Assembly (NCBI GenBank): GCA_012103505.1
Contig: WLWP01000001.1
Location: forward strand, 372,001-436,000
Reading direction: 5' to 3'
Source: Pseudomonadales bacterium
Lineage (GTDB): Bacteria > Pseudomonadota > Gammaproteobacteria > Pseudomonadales > Azotimanducaceae
Length of the DNA: 64,000 bases
Shown here: one piece after another, positions 18,117 through 25,853 of the stretch
Numbering within the stretch: position 1 is the stretch's first letter
Layout: each line of letters begins with the position of its first letter
Position numbers and translations under genes: made by a program
Notes under the pieces: generated by a model
The model's database searches: none
Seen by the model: the letters and a program-made list of their open reading frames with translations, nothing else
Told to the model about the DNA's origin: nothing

Positions 18117-19322
18117 GTGTCTTTGCAAGAGCCAGCTGTTGTCGAATTGGATGCAGCCCATGGTCGGCAGGTTTTCGCGGAGCGGCATGGCGTAGCCCCA
18201 TCGAATGTGGTACTCGCGCCTTATCGAATTTGTCCGCTAGGTGCGCACGTAGATCACCAGTATGGCGCGGTGGTCGCCGGTGCTCTTGATGTTGGTATCA
18301 CGCTACCGTTTCGAGTTAGACAAGATGACCAAATCAATCTCTATAGTAGTGTGTTTGGAGAAGAGGTCTCGTTTAGCACTTCTGAACTGTCTCCAGCCCC
18401 GCAGGGTTGGCTGTCTTATGCGCAAGGGGCGGTGCTCGCTCTCAAGGATCTCACTGAGATAGATTTCGTGAAGGGGATCGATGCGATCGTCATTGGCGGT
18501 GGGATGGGGACTGGATTGTCATCTTCAGCTGCTGTCGGCATAGCCTATTTGATTGGACTTGCCGCGGCGAACGATTTGCAGTTGAGCGAAAAAAAGCTGA
18601 TTCAGTTGGACGCATTTATCGAGCAGCAATACCTTGGGCTTAAGAACGGCACCTTAGATCCAGCTGCGATCGTCTTTTCGAAAGACGGACAGTTGACTGA
18701 AATTGAAACTCGTTTTAATGCAGTAAAATTTCACGAGGCACCAACCAAATCCCGATTCTTTACGATATTCAGTGGTATCGCTCAGGCACTGACGCCTGCG
18801 AACTACAACCTACGAGTGCAAGAGTCTTGGCATGCTGCGACATTGATAGGCGCGCATGTTGGCAACGAAAGTGAAGACCAGTTGAGGTTAGGGGATTTTA
18901 GTGGCGAAGACTTTTTACGCGCGGAATCCGTGCTCGATGAGGTCAGTTGGAAAAGGGCGCGCCACTTTTATAGTGAGACAGATCGGGTGCGTGCGAGCAT
19001 TGGAACTTGGACTAGGGGCGAAATAGACGAGCTTGGACAGTTGATGAGTGAAAGTGCATCAAGCTCTATGGACCTTTATGAGTGTGGTGCAACCCCGGTC
19101 AAAGATCTGGTTAGCATCATCAATGAAGTCGACGGTGTGGCTGGTGCAAGGTTTTGCGGTCCAGGATTCCGAGGTTGCTGTGTCGGTCTCTTGGAAACTG
19201 GCGTCGAACTAGATGCGGTGGTGGCGGCAGTTGACCGCCAGTACTCAGCTAAATACCCAGACCTCGCTGAGAAAGTATGGGCCCGGGAGTGTGTCATTAG
19301 CGATGGGGCAAGATTGGTTTGA
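18117..19322 (+). CDS. GHMP sugar kinase, galacturonokinase-like
   Basis: 401 residues from a GTG. The sugar-binding start APYRICPLGAHVDHQYG (residues ~34-50) and phosphate loop GGGMGTGLSSSAAVG (~125-140) define a galactokinase-family GHMP kinase. The RICPLGAH-DHQ form, YLGLKNGTLDPAAI, and the late YECGATPVKDL and GARFCGPGFRGCC segments match, as I remember them, plant galacturonokinases better than galactokinases (which have GRVN-x-IGEH-D). It would phosphorylate a uronic acid or similar sugar at C1 with ATP. The downstream nucleotidyltransferase overlaps it by 4 bases, so the two probably make an NDP-sugar in sequence. The sugar identity is inference. Confidence 0.8.
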   Translation: MSLQEPAVVELDAAHGRQVFAERHGVAPSNVVLAPYRICPLGAHVDHQYGAVVAGALDVGITLPFRVRQDDQINLYSSVFGEEVSFSTSELSPAPQGWLSYAQGAVLALKDLTEIDFVKGIDAIVIGGGMGTGLSSSAAVGIAYLIGLAAANDLQLSEKKLIQLDAFIEQQYLGLKNGTLDPAAIVFSKDGQLTEIETRFNAVKFHEAPTKSRFFTIFSGIAQALTPANYNLRVQESWHAATLIGAHVGNESEDQLRLGDFSGEDFLRAESVLDEVSWKRARHFYSETDRVRASIGTWTRGEIDELGQLMSESASSSMDLYECGATPVKDLVSIINEVDGVAGARFCGPGFRGCCVGLLETGVELDAVVAAVDRQYSAKYPDLAEKVWARECVISDGARLV

Positions 19323-20041
19323 AGATTATCATTCTTGCCGCCGGATATGCGACCCGGCTGTATCCGTTGACCCGGGACTTCCCAAAAGCGTTGTTGCAAA
19401 TCGGTGCGAAATCGCTGCTCGATCATGTTCTAGATTCACTGGCAGAACTCCCTGATCGTGAGGTTACGGTCGTTACCAATGCGCGTTTCGCGAATCACTT
19501 TGTAGACTGGTGTCCTGATGACGTAGGCTTAGTTGTTAACGAATCCACAAATGAAAGTGATCGTTTGGGTGCAGTTGGGGATTTGCTGTACGGCCTGAGG
19601 GCTGAGTCAAGATCGGAATTTCCAGAACGCTGTCTCGTCGTCGCGGGTGACAATCTGTTGCCGTTTTCGTTAAGTGATTTTTGGTCGGAGCACGAAGGCA
19701 GGGATAAGTCTTTGCTCTGCGCGTGGCGAAACGCTGACGCCCTTGATCGAGAACAGCGGGGTAATGTGGCGTTTTCTTCGAATCGACGCGTGAATAATTT
19801 CCGTGAGAAGCCCAGTCCTGCCCCATCAGAGTGGTCGACCGCACCGTTGTATGTGTTTAAGCGGGATGCACTTGAGCTGTTGGAACCTTACCTGGATGGC
19901 GGCGGTAACGCTGATGCGCCGGGTCACTTCGTGGAATGGTTGGCGCAGCGTCTAGAACTAGCCGTCTGGTGCGCGCCACAGAGCCCGGTCGATATTGGCA
20001 CCCACGAAACCCTGGCTCGAGCCAGGCAACAGTTTGGCTAA
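19319..20041 (+). CDS. Sugar-1-phosphate nucleotidyltransferase
   Basis: 240 residues from a TTG that shares bases with the kinase stop (TTGA), indicating translational coupling. The N-terminus IIILAAGYATRLYPLT is the nucleotide-binding G-x-G-T-R-L loop (with A for G), followed by FPKALLQIG with the catalytic Lys and VVAGDNLL with the metal-binding Asp. The protein is short: it has the catalytic domain only, without the left-handed beta-helix of GlmU or GlgC types. It should convert the sugar 1-phosphate made by the upstream kinase into an NDP-sugar. The nucleotide (UTP, dTTP or other) cannot be told. Confidence 0.85.
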   Translation: MKIIILAAGYATRLYPLTRDFPKALLQIGAKSLLDHVLDSLAELPDREVTVVTNARFANHFVDWCPDDVGLVVNESTNESDRLGAVGDLLYGLRAESRSEFPERCLVVAGDNLLPFSLSDFWSEHEGRDKSLLCAWRNADALDREQRGNVAFSSNRRVNNFREKPSPAPSEWSTAPLYVFKRDALELLEPYLDGGGNADAPGHFVEWLAQRLELAVWCAPQSPVDIGTHETLARARQQFG

Positions 20042-20175
20042 AAGATCACCACAAGTTATAAGCTCATATTGATATAAAATATAGATTCTATAGTCGCTTT
20101 GGTTATTAGATCTGGTTATTACTAGATGGCGATACGGTATTTGGGTTTGGGCGAAGTGATACTTAAAGTAACCCT

Positions 20176-20919
20176 ATGGATTACACAGCCAACAGCCCAT
20201 CGTCTGATCAAAGAGAACCCTTCGAGCACGCTCTGCGGCGGAAGGATGCAAAACAGCTAGATACGGCGTTCGCCAGTCTGAGTGCCCCTGAGCGGGTTGA
20301 GCAGGCCATCGACCGGTTACCCGCGAGCCATGCATTAACAAGTTCGTTTGGCGCTCAAGCCGCAGTAAGTCTGCACATGTTGACGCAGGTGCTGCCCAAT
20401 CTTCCGGTGATCCTCCTGGACACTGGTTATCTCTTCCCAGAGACATACGAGTTTATCCAACGGTTGCGTGATCGGCTCGATATGAACTTGCACATTTATA
20501 GCGCGAAGATGAGCGCGGCGATGCAAGAAGCGATCTATGGCCAACGGTGGGAGCAGGGGATCGCGGGTTTGGATGCCTACAATCAAGACAACAAAGTCGA
20601 GCCTCTGCAGCGTGCGTTTAGCGAGCTAGAAGTAGGCACTTGGTTCAGTGGTTTAAGACGCTCGCAAGCGACCTCCCGACGGGAGACACCTTTCGTTGAT
20701 TTCACCGACGGCCGATACAAAGTTGCGCCGATTGCAGATTGGTCGGATAAGGATGTCTTCGACTACCTGAACAAACACAAATTGCCCTACCACCCTCTTT
20801 GGCATAAGGGGTATGTGTCGATTGGGGATACGCATACAACACGCGCGCTCCATGAAGTCGATTCTCTGGAAGAAACTCGTTTTTTTGGATTGAAACGTGA
20901 GTGTGGCATTCACGCCTAG
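20176..20919 (+). CDS. cysH: Phosphoadenylyl-sulfate (PAPS) reductase
   Basis: 247 residues, the normal length. LTSSFGAQAAVSLHML (PP-loop-like), VILLDTGYLFPETY, TWFSGLRRSQ, YHPLWHKGYVSIGDTHTT and the C-terminal ECGIH with catalytic Cys243 follow E. coli CysH closely. The two CysCys pairs of [4Fe-4S] APS reductases are absent, so PAPS is the expected substrate, reduced to sulfite with thioredoxin in assimilatory sulfate reduction. No other cys gene is adjacent. The 135-base AT-rich gap upstream (from 20042) presumably holds its promoter, and it contains a TGGTTATTA direct repeat (20100 and 20113). Confidence 0.95.
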   Translation: MDYTANSPSSDQREPFEHALRRKDAKQLDTAFASLSAPERVEQAIDRLPASHALTSSFGAQAAVSLHMLTQVLPNLPVILLDTGYLFPETYEFIQRLRDRLDMNLHIYSAKMSAAMQEAIYGQRWEQGIAGLDAYNQDNKVEPLQRAFSELEVGTWFSGLRRSQATSRRETPFVDFTDGRYKVAPIADWSDKDVFDYLNKHKLPYHPLWHKGYVSIGDTHTTRALHEVDSLEETRFFGLKRECGIHA

Positions 20920-21294
20920 AGCCGAGTAAGCCTAATCTGAATGGGGCTAAGCCCCAGCATATAAAAGTTCGGGCATTAGGTCTGACATAACGTCTTACTT
21001 AAAGTCCGGCATAAAGTCCGGCATAAAAAAGGGCCGGTCAGTGACCAGCCCTCTTGCTCGTTTGTTGGGGACCAACTAAGTGAGCAGACCCTCAAAACTA
21101 GCGTTAGATATCACTGATCACCTCCTTTAAGTTTGTCCGTAGTGGTGCTGATTATGAGCATGCAGCGCGGATTTTCAAGCGCTCTGTGCAAAAACGCTTG
21201 TGGTGTAAGATCATAGTTTGGCAAAGCGCTATCTAAGGGGATGCAATGGGCAGGTTTGTTGGTTATGAATTGGGTGCGGGCTGGGGGGTAATAG
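20920..21294. other. Intergenic region with hairpins and short repeats
   Basis: 375 bases with no convincing gene. It holds a GGGGC-TAA-GCCCC hairpin just after cysH (20943-20955), three related CGGCATAAAG/TCTGACATAA-type units (20968-21028), a terminator-like stem (21031-21051) and a GTTGG-GGA-CCAAC hairpin (21064-21076). A 16-codon open frame at 21241-21291 with AAGGGG ahead could be a leader peptide for the SDR gene, but nothing else supports it. Confidence 0.5.
21031..21058. terminator. Probable intrinsic terminator
   Basis: GGGCCGGTCA pairs with TGACCAGCCC (one mismatch), flanked by AAAAAA on the left and CTCTT on the right. The T-run is better on the minus strand (TTTTTT). It would end cysH transcription about 110 bases after its stop and could act in both directions. 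Confidence 0.6.
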
Positions 21295-22059
21295 ATGGAG
21301 CGGTTTAACGGCAAACGCGTGGTTGTCACGGGGGCTGGATCAGGTTTTGGCGAAGCCATTGCGAAACGATTTGCGAGCGAGGGTGCGCGGGTTCTAGTCT
21401 CGGATATAAACGAAGCGGGGATGACGCGTGTGCGGGATGAGATCGCCGCGGCTGGCGGGGAGGCGATAAGTGCGCTCTGCAACGTGGCCGAAGAAGCACA
21501 AGTTGAAGCGATGATCCAAAGCGCAGCCGATGAATTTGGTGGTGTGGACGTACTTGTCAACAATGCTGGTTATTCGCATCACCAACGGCTGATGTGGAAA
21601 ATCTCCGTCGAAGAGTTTGATGCTGTTTTTGCGGTGAACGTCAGAGGCGTATTTCTTGGCTGCAAGCATGTCATTCCACACATGATAGAAGGTGGTGGCG
21701 GCGTCATCGTTAATATCGCCTCTGTGGGGGCTGTCGCCCCACGCCCGGGGGTCACGCCATACAATGCCACTAAGGGCGCTGTCCTTACTATGACCAAGGG
21801 GCTTGCTATGGAAGTTGCCCGGAACAACATCCGGGTCAATGCCGTAAACCCGGTGGCGGCAGATACCGGGTTTATGAAGGGTGCCATGGGCGTCGATAGT
21901 TTGGACGAGGAGGCGACGGAACGGCTTGTTGCGACAATTCCACGCGGGCGGCTTGCACGCCCTGCAGATATCGCGGCTGCGGTGACATACTTGGCCAGCG
22001 ACGATGGGGACTTTCTCACAGGAACCTCAATCAATGTTGATGGTGGTCGAAGTGTGTAA
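21295..22059 (+). CDS. Short-chain dehydrogenase/reductase (SDR)
   Basis: 254 residues with GGGGGT before the ATG. Classical SDR: cofactor loop TGAGSGFG (residues ~12-19), VSDIN (Asp after strand 2 favours NAD), NNAG near residue 90, and a catalytic Ser in NIASVGA with YNATK (Tyr-x3-Lys). The end TGTSINVDGGRSV is the usual 3-oxoacyl-reductase-like tail. It oxidises an alcohol or reduces a ketone. It lies 158 bases upstream of a molybdenum hydroxylase gene on the same strand, so a shared pathway is possible but not shown. The substrate is unknown. Confidence 0.92.
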   Translation: MERFNGKRVVVTGAGSGFGEAIAKRFASEGARVLVSDINEAGMTRVRDEIAAAGGEAISALCNVAEEAQVEAMIQSAADEFGGVDVLVNNAGYSHHQRLMWKISVEEFDAVFAVNVRGVFLGCKHVIPHMIEGGGGVIVNIASVGAVAPRPGVTPYNATKGAVLTMTKGLAMEVARNNIRVNAVNPVAADTGFMKGAMGVDSLDEEATERLVATIPRGRLARPADIAAAVTYLASDDGDFLTGTSINVDGGRSV

Positions 22060-22217
22060 CGCGAGTTGGTGAGGATGAGTCATTGGTTCGAACCGGCGGC
22101 TATGGTAGATTTTCAAAGTAATTTTGTGGCGCTGCGTGCCTATCTCGAAAGTTTAAGAGAGTAGCGGAGCGTTGAGCGTGAAACCGACAATTATGAATTC
22201 GCAGACAGGAGATTGGC

Positions 22218-22799
22218 ATGGCTGAGGCCGTAGAATACAAGCAGATAGGATCGCGACCGGTGCGACCTGATGGGGTTGATAAAGTAACCGGCCGTGCACG
22301 TTTTGGCGCTGATCTCGTCTTACCGAACATGATCTACGGCAAGGTATTGCGCAGCCCTCATGCGCATGCGCGCATTAAAAGCGTCGATGTATCTGGAGCC
22401 CTTAAGATAGAAGGGGTCATGGCGGCTGTTTCCGGCGCCGACTTTCCCGGCGGTACAGCTGGCGGTGAGGTCTCTGGTGAAGGTGGTGGTACTGTTGACG
22501 ACGTTGCGAAGAATGTTATCGCTCGGGAAAAGGTGCTTTACCACGGCCATGCTGTTGCGGCAGTGGCAGCCAAGACCCCAGCCATCGCTGAGGCTGCACT
22601 CGCTTCAATCAAGGTTGAGTACGAAGTCCTTGAGCCGGTTCTCGATGTGGTGGCCGCGATGGCAGAAGATGCCACCCTTGTAGACGAAAACCAATTTACC
22701 AATCTGCCCGAAAAACCTGAAAAACCAAGCAATATCGCCAACGTCGGACACCTCGAAAGAGGCAATTTGAAGAAGGCTTCGAGCAGGCTGACATTGTGA
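22218..22799 (+). CDS. Molybdenum hydroxylase large subunit, N-terminal part (frameshifted gene)
   Basis: 193 residues. The first ~183 are the N-terminal domain of a xanthine dehydrogenase/aldehyde oxidase-family molybdopterin subunit (SRPVRPDGVDKVTGRARFGAD, MIYGKVLRSPHAHARI, VLYHGHAVAAVAA). Around base 22768 the frame breaks: this frame gives GNLKKASSRLTL and stops, while the -1 frame reads EEGFEQADIVIER, which is the conserved continuation. One missing G after TTG (TTGAAGAAG for TTGGAAGAAG) explains it. The gene continues at 22796-24472. Restored, the protein would be about 751 residues, the usual family length. Confidence 0.88.
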   Translation: MAEAVEYKQIGSRPVRPDGVDKVTGRARFGADLVLPNMIYGKVLRSPHAHARIKSVDVSGALKIEGVMAAVSGADFPGGTAGGEVSGEGGGTVDDVAKNVIAREKVLYHGHAVAAVAAKTPAIAEAALASIKVEYEVLEPVLDVVAAMAEDATLVDENQFTNLPEKPEKPSNIANVGHLERGNLKKASSRLTL

Positions 22800-24472
22800 T
22801 AGAGCGGGAATACAAAGTGCCGATGGCGCACCAAGGCTACATTGAGCCTCATGCTTGCGTTGCGAGCATGGATGAAACGGGTCGAGGCACGGTTTGGCTG
22901 TCTACCCAAGGACACTTCGATGCCCGAGCGACTACAGCGAGTATCTTGGGTCGAAATATTGCTGATCTGAAATTCGTGGCATCCGAGATAGGTGGTGGTT
23001 TTGGCGGGAAGACAGTGGTTTATCTTGAACCTCTCGCGATCCTCATGTCAGAGATGGCGAACCGACCAGTCAAAATGCAGATGAGTCGAGAAGAAGTGTT
23101 TCGCGCTACGGGCCCAACATCCGGAACCGTCACACGCATCAAAGTTGGCTTAAAAAACGATGGCTCGATCACTGCAGCGCAGGCGTGGTCTGCTTTCGAG
23201 GCAGGGGCATTTGCAGGCGCTCCACACATGCCTGGCATCATGTCGATTTATGCACCATACGATCTGGAGAACTTTGTTGTCGATGCCTTTGATGTACTTG
23301 TTAACAAACCCAAGGTAGCGGCCTACCGGGCCCCAGGCGCACCGCAAACGATGCATGCGTTTGAGTGTGCACTCGATGAAGCTGCAATAGCGTTAGATAT
23401 GGATCCGCTTGATTTGCGATTGCAGAACGCCGCTGAAGAAGGCACAACCGCACCATACGGACCGAAGTTTCCCCCGATCGGTTTTAAAGCCTGTATTGAG
23501 GCGGCCAAGAACCATCCGAACTATACAAAGCCTGTGCCGGAAGGTGCGGGCCGAGGCGTCTCGGCCGGATTCTGGTTCAATGTCGGTATGCAATCGAGCG
23601 CCGAAGTGAACATCAATGAAAATGGCACGGTGATGGTCATTGAGGGCAGTCCTGATATCGGCGGTTCGCGCGCTTCGATGTGCCTCATGGCTGCAGAAAC
23701 GCTTGGTGTGGACTACGACAAAGTTCGAGCACAAGTCGGTGACACTGAAAGCACGGGCTTTTGTAACGTCACAGGTGGTTCGCGGACTACGTTTGCCACT
23801 GGTATGGCTGTCACTCAGGCGTGTGAAGATGTGATCGCCGATTGCAAACAGCGCGCAGCCAAGCTCTGGGGTGTTGACGCAGATCAAGTTGAGTGGGAAG
23901 ACGGTTCTGCTGTTCCTGGTCCTGGCGTGAACGCGGATGTTAAGCCGATGAGTTTGGCCGAATTGGCCGGTAGCGCGGCCAAGACGGGTGGCCCCATTCA
24001 AGGCCGAGCTTCTCTGAATGCTCAGGGTGCTGGTGCAAGCTTTGCGATTAACTTTGCTGACATTGCGGTCGACAAGGAGACCGGCAAAGTAGACGTTCTA
24101 AGTTATACCGCGATCCAAGATGCCGGAACTGCAATCCACCCGGCCTATGTCGAAGGGCAAATGCAGGGTGGGGCAGCGCAAGGGATCGGTTGGGCCTTGA
24201 ACGAGGAATATATCTTCAACAAGGACGGCGTCATGGAGAATCCTGGATTCTTGGACTATCGAATCCCAGTTGCATCCGATTTGCCCATGATAGAAACGGA
24301 AATTGTCGAGGTACCCAATCCCAGCCATCCGTACGGTGTGCGCGGCGTCGGAGAGACGCCCATTGTCGCGCCGCTAGCGGTATGTGGGAATGCGGTTTCG
24401 CGCGCGGTTGGTTTGCGAATAACGGATTTGCCGTTGTCGCCGCCAAGCATACTTGCTGCTTTGGACGGCTAA
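22796..24472 (+). CDS. Molybdenum hydroxylase large subunit, C-terminal part (frameshifted gene)
   Basis: 558 residues read from a GTG that is probably only an in-frame Val of the original gene. It holds the molybdenum-cofactor domains: VPMAHQGYIEPHAC, EIGGGFGGKT, YRAPGAPQTMHAFECALDE and the C-terminal GVRGVGETPIVAPLA, where the Glu of GVGE is the catalytic base that activates the Mo-OH ligand. The family hydroxylates purines, aldehydes or N-heterocycles. The Fe-S and FAD subunits normally needed are not in the window. A good terminator follows, and a MoaD/ThiS-like gene lies 84 bases downstream. Confidence 0.9.
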   Translation: MIEREYKVPMAHQGYIEPHACVASMDETGRGTVWLSTQGHFDARATTASILGRNIADLKFVASEIGGGFGGKTVVYLEPLAILMSEMANRPVKMQMSREEVFRATGPTSGTVTRIKVGLKNDGSITAAQAWSAFEAGAFAGAPHMPGIMSIYAPYDLENFVVDAFDVLVNKPKVAAYRAPGAPQTMHAFECALDEAAIALDMDPLDLRLQNAAEEGTTAPYGPKFPPIGFKACIEAAKNHPNYTKPVPEGAGRGVSAGFWFNVGMQSSAEVNINENGTVMVIEGSPDIGGSRASMCLMAAETLGVDYDKVRAQVGDTESTGFCNVTGGSRTTFATGMAVTQACEDVIADCKQRAAKLWGVDADQVEWEDGSAVPGPGVNADVKPMSLAELAGSAAKTGGPIQGRASLNAQGAGASFAINFADIAVDKETGKVDVLSYTAIQDAGTAIHPAYVEGQMQGGAAQGIGWALNEEYIFNKDGVMENPGFLDYRIPVASDLPMIETEIVEVPNPSHPYGVRGVGETPIVAPLAVCGNAVSRAVGLRITDLPLSPPSILAALDG

Positions 24473-24493
24473 CTAGGTAAGACGGATTAGGGT

Positions 24494-24521
24494 GAAAGGG
24501 GGCGTTGGCCCCCTTTCTTTT
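24494..24521 (+). terminator. Intrinsic terminator after the molybdenum hydroxylase gene
   Basis: GAAAGGGGGC pairs perfectly with GCCCCCTTTC across a GTTG loop and is followed by TTTTGG. It lies 21 bases after the stop codon at 24472. The MoaD-like gene therefore probably needs readthrough or its own promoter in the 36 bases before 24557. Confidence 0.8.
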
Positions 24522-24556
24522 GGCTAATATTTTTTGACTGAGAGGCGCTTACAGAG

Positions 24557-24799
24557 ATGGCGAAGGTCGTACTTCCTGACAGCTTTCTAAGTTTTACCGA
24601 GGGGACCCGTGAGTGCACGACGAACGCTGAAGATTATCGTTCGCTTGTGAACGAGCTAAAAGAACGCTGGCCTGGCTTAGCGGAGTCGTTAGAAAAAACG
24701 GCGGTTGCGATTGATGGGCAAATATATCAAGATGCCCTGTTGGAACCCATAGCGCCTGATAGTGAAGTATTCTTCATGGCCAGGATAGAAGGGGGCTAG
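24557..24799 (+). CDS. MoaD/ThiS-family ubiquitin-like protein
   Basis: 80 residues ending ARIEGG. The C-terminal Gly-Gly is the mark of beta-grasp sulfur carriers such as MoaD and ThiS, which are adenylated and thiocarboxylated at that Gly. DSEVFFMARIEGG resembles the MoaD end. Its place just after a molybdenum hydroxylase gene fits a role in molybdopterin or a related sulfur-transfer step, but no MoaE or E1-like gene is nearby, so ThiS-like or other roles remain possible. The next gene's GTG starts 1 base after its stop. Confidence 0.8.
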   Translation: MAKVVLPDSFLSFTEGTRECTTNAEDYRSLVNELKERWPGLAESLEKTAVAIDGQIYQDALLEPIAPDSEVFFMARIEGG

Positions 24800-24800
24800 C

Positions 24801-25853
24801 GTGTTGGAAAGACGAGATTATCGGCATGCGACTATTGCTGTGTCGATGTGCATCGCTCTGATGAGCGTGTCGGTAGGCAACGCTCACCATTCAAGATCGG
24901 CGTTTAATCTGGACGCGACGATTATGATCGATGGCACGGTGACTGAGGTTGGGTGGACCAACCCTCACTACTATTTAGGCGTCCGCGATGAGACAACAGG
25001 GCAAACTCAAGAATGGACTTTTGAAGGTCACTCGATACCCGGCTTGGTCCGCAACGGCTGGAGTCGATCGACCCTTGCCGTTGGCAGTCGTGTCAGCTTG
25101 GTTGCCAATCCGAACAGTGACCCAGAAGTATTATTTGGGCTACTAAATCACGTTACGAGACGCGACGGAAAAACCTTTTACTCGTTCAGACCCACGGACG
25201 AGATGTTGCAAATGCAGAAACCACCGTTGGCGCCGTCTACTGACTTTACCGGCACCTGGCGAATCATTAGATCGCTTAGAAGCAATCTAGTCGGTGGTTT
25301 CGAGCCTCCTACCGATTGGCCACTTACCGATCTTGCGCATGAAGAGGTCGCAAGGTTTGATGTGAATGACGACCCGTCGCTCAGTTGCGAAGCTCGGGGT
25401 GTACCACGGATGTTGAGCTGGCCGTACAGTCAGAAGTGGATCAATCAGGGCGCTGATCTTTTTGTCACGCTAGAGCATGCGGTCGAAGAGCGCACTTTAT
25501 TCGACGAGAAAACTGTGATGATTCCTAAATCAAGTCACGATTTGGGTCAGTCTCGAATTCTCTCACGGACCGATACGGAACTTGTCGTAGAAACACGCGG
25601 ATTCTCGCCGAAATTCTGGGGTCTAACTCGTGGCGTGAGTTCTGGGATAGCCAAGGTGGTGACCGAAAAGTATGAGCTGGTAGAAGATGGGTATCGGTTG
25701 AAGCTGACGCTTACGTTGGCGGACCCGCTGTCCCTAAGCGAGCCTGTGACAGACACGTTATACTACGCCAAGGTCCATGATTTCGATTTCGCCGCAGAGC
25801 CAAGTTGTGATGTTGGCACCGCGAAAAGACACTTGGAGTTTGAGCGTGGTTGA
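24801..25853 (+). CDS. DUF6152 family exported protein
   Basis: 350 residues from a GTG with AAGGGGG ahead. A signal peptide ends near GNAHH. The mature start HHSRSAFNLDATIMIDGTVTEVGWTNPHYYLGV is the DUF6152 signature: a His-rich N-terminus followed by a small OB-like beta domain with WTNPH. The C-terminal half (from ~145) is a second beta-rich domain of unknown function. The protein is presumably periplasmic. The HH start could bind metal (inference). It overlaps the DUF418 gene by 8 bases, so they are cotranscribed. Confidence 0.8.
   Translation: MLERRDYRHATIAVSMCIALMSVSVGNAHHSRSAFNLDATIMIDGTVTEVGWTNPHYYLGVRDETTGQTQEWTFEGHSIPGLVRNGWSRSTLAVGSRVSLVANPNSDPEVLFGLLNHVTRRDGKTFYSFRPTDEMLQMQKPPLAPSTDFTGTWRIIRSLRSNLVGGFEPPTDWPLTDLAHEEVARFDVNDDPSLSCEARGVPRMLSWPYSQKWINQGADLFVTLEHAVEERTLFDEKTVMIPKSSHDLGQSRILSRTDTELVVETRGFSPKFWGLTRGVSSGIAKVVTEKYELVEDGYRLKLTLTLADPLSLSEPVTDTLYYAKVHDFDFAAEPSCDVGTAKRHLEFERG

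Noticed and set aside
15160..20041. Polysaccharide utilisation locus
   Set aside because: No SusC/SusD pair, glycoside hydrolase or polysaccharide lyase is present. Only a possible binding protein and a sugar-activation pair are seen.
21111..21563. 150-residue open frame on the minus strand opposite the SDR gene
   Set aside because: It lies mostly antisense to a well-conserved SDR gene and its translation is low-complexity Ser/Ala/Thr/Pro, typical of a shadow frame.
22765..22800. Programmed -1 ribosomal frameshift in the molybdenum hydroxylase gene
   Set aside because: There is no slippery heptamer of the X-XXY-YYZ type at the junction (TTGAAGAAGG), and the family is not known to use frameshifting. 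A deleted base explains it better.
23393..24001. 202-residue minus-strand open frame
   Set aside because: It is antisense to the molybdenum hydroxylase subunit and resembles no family.
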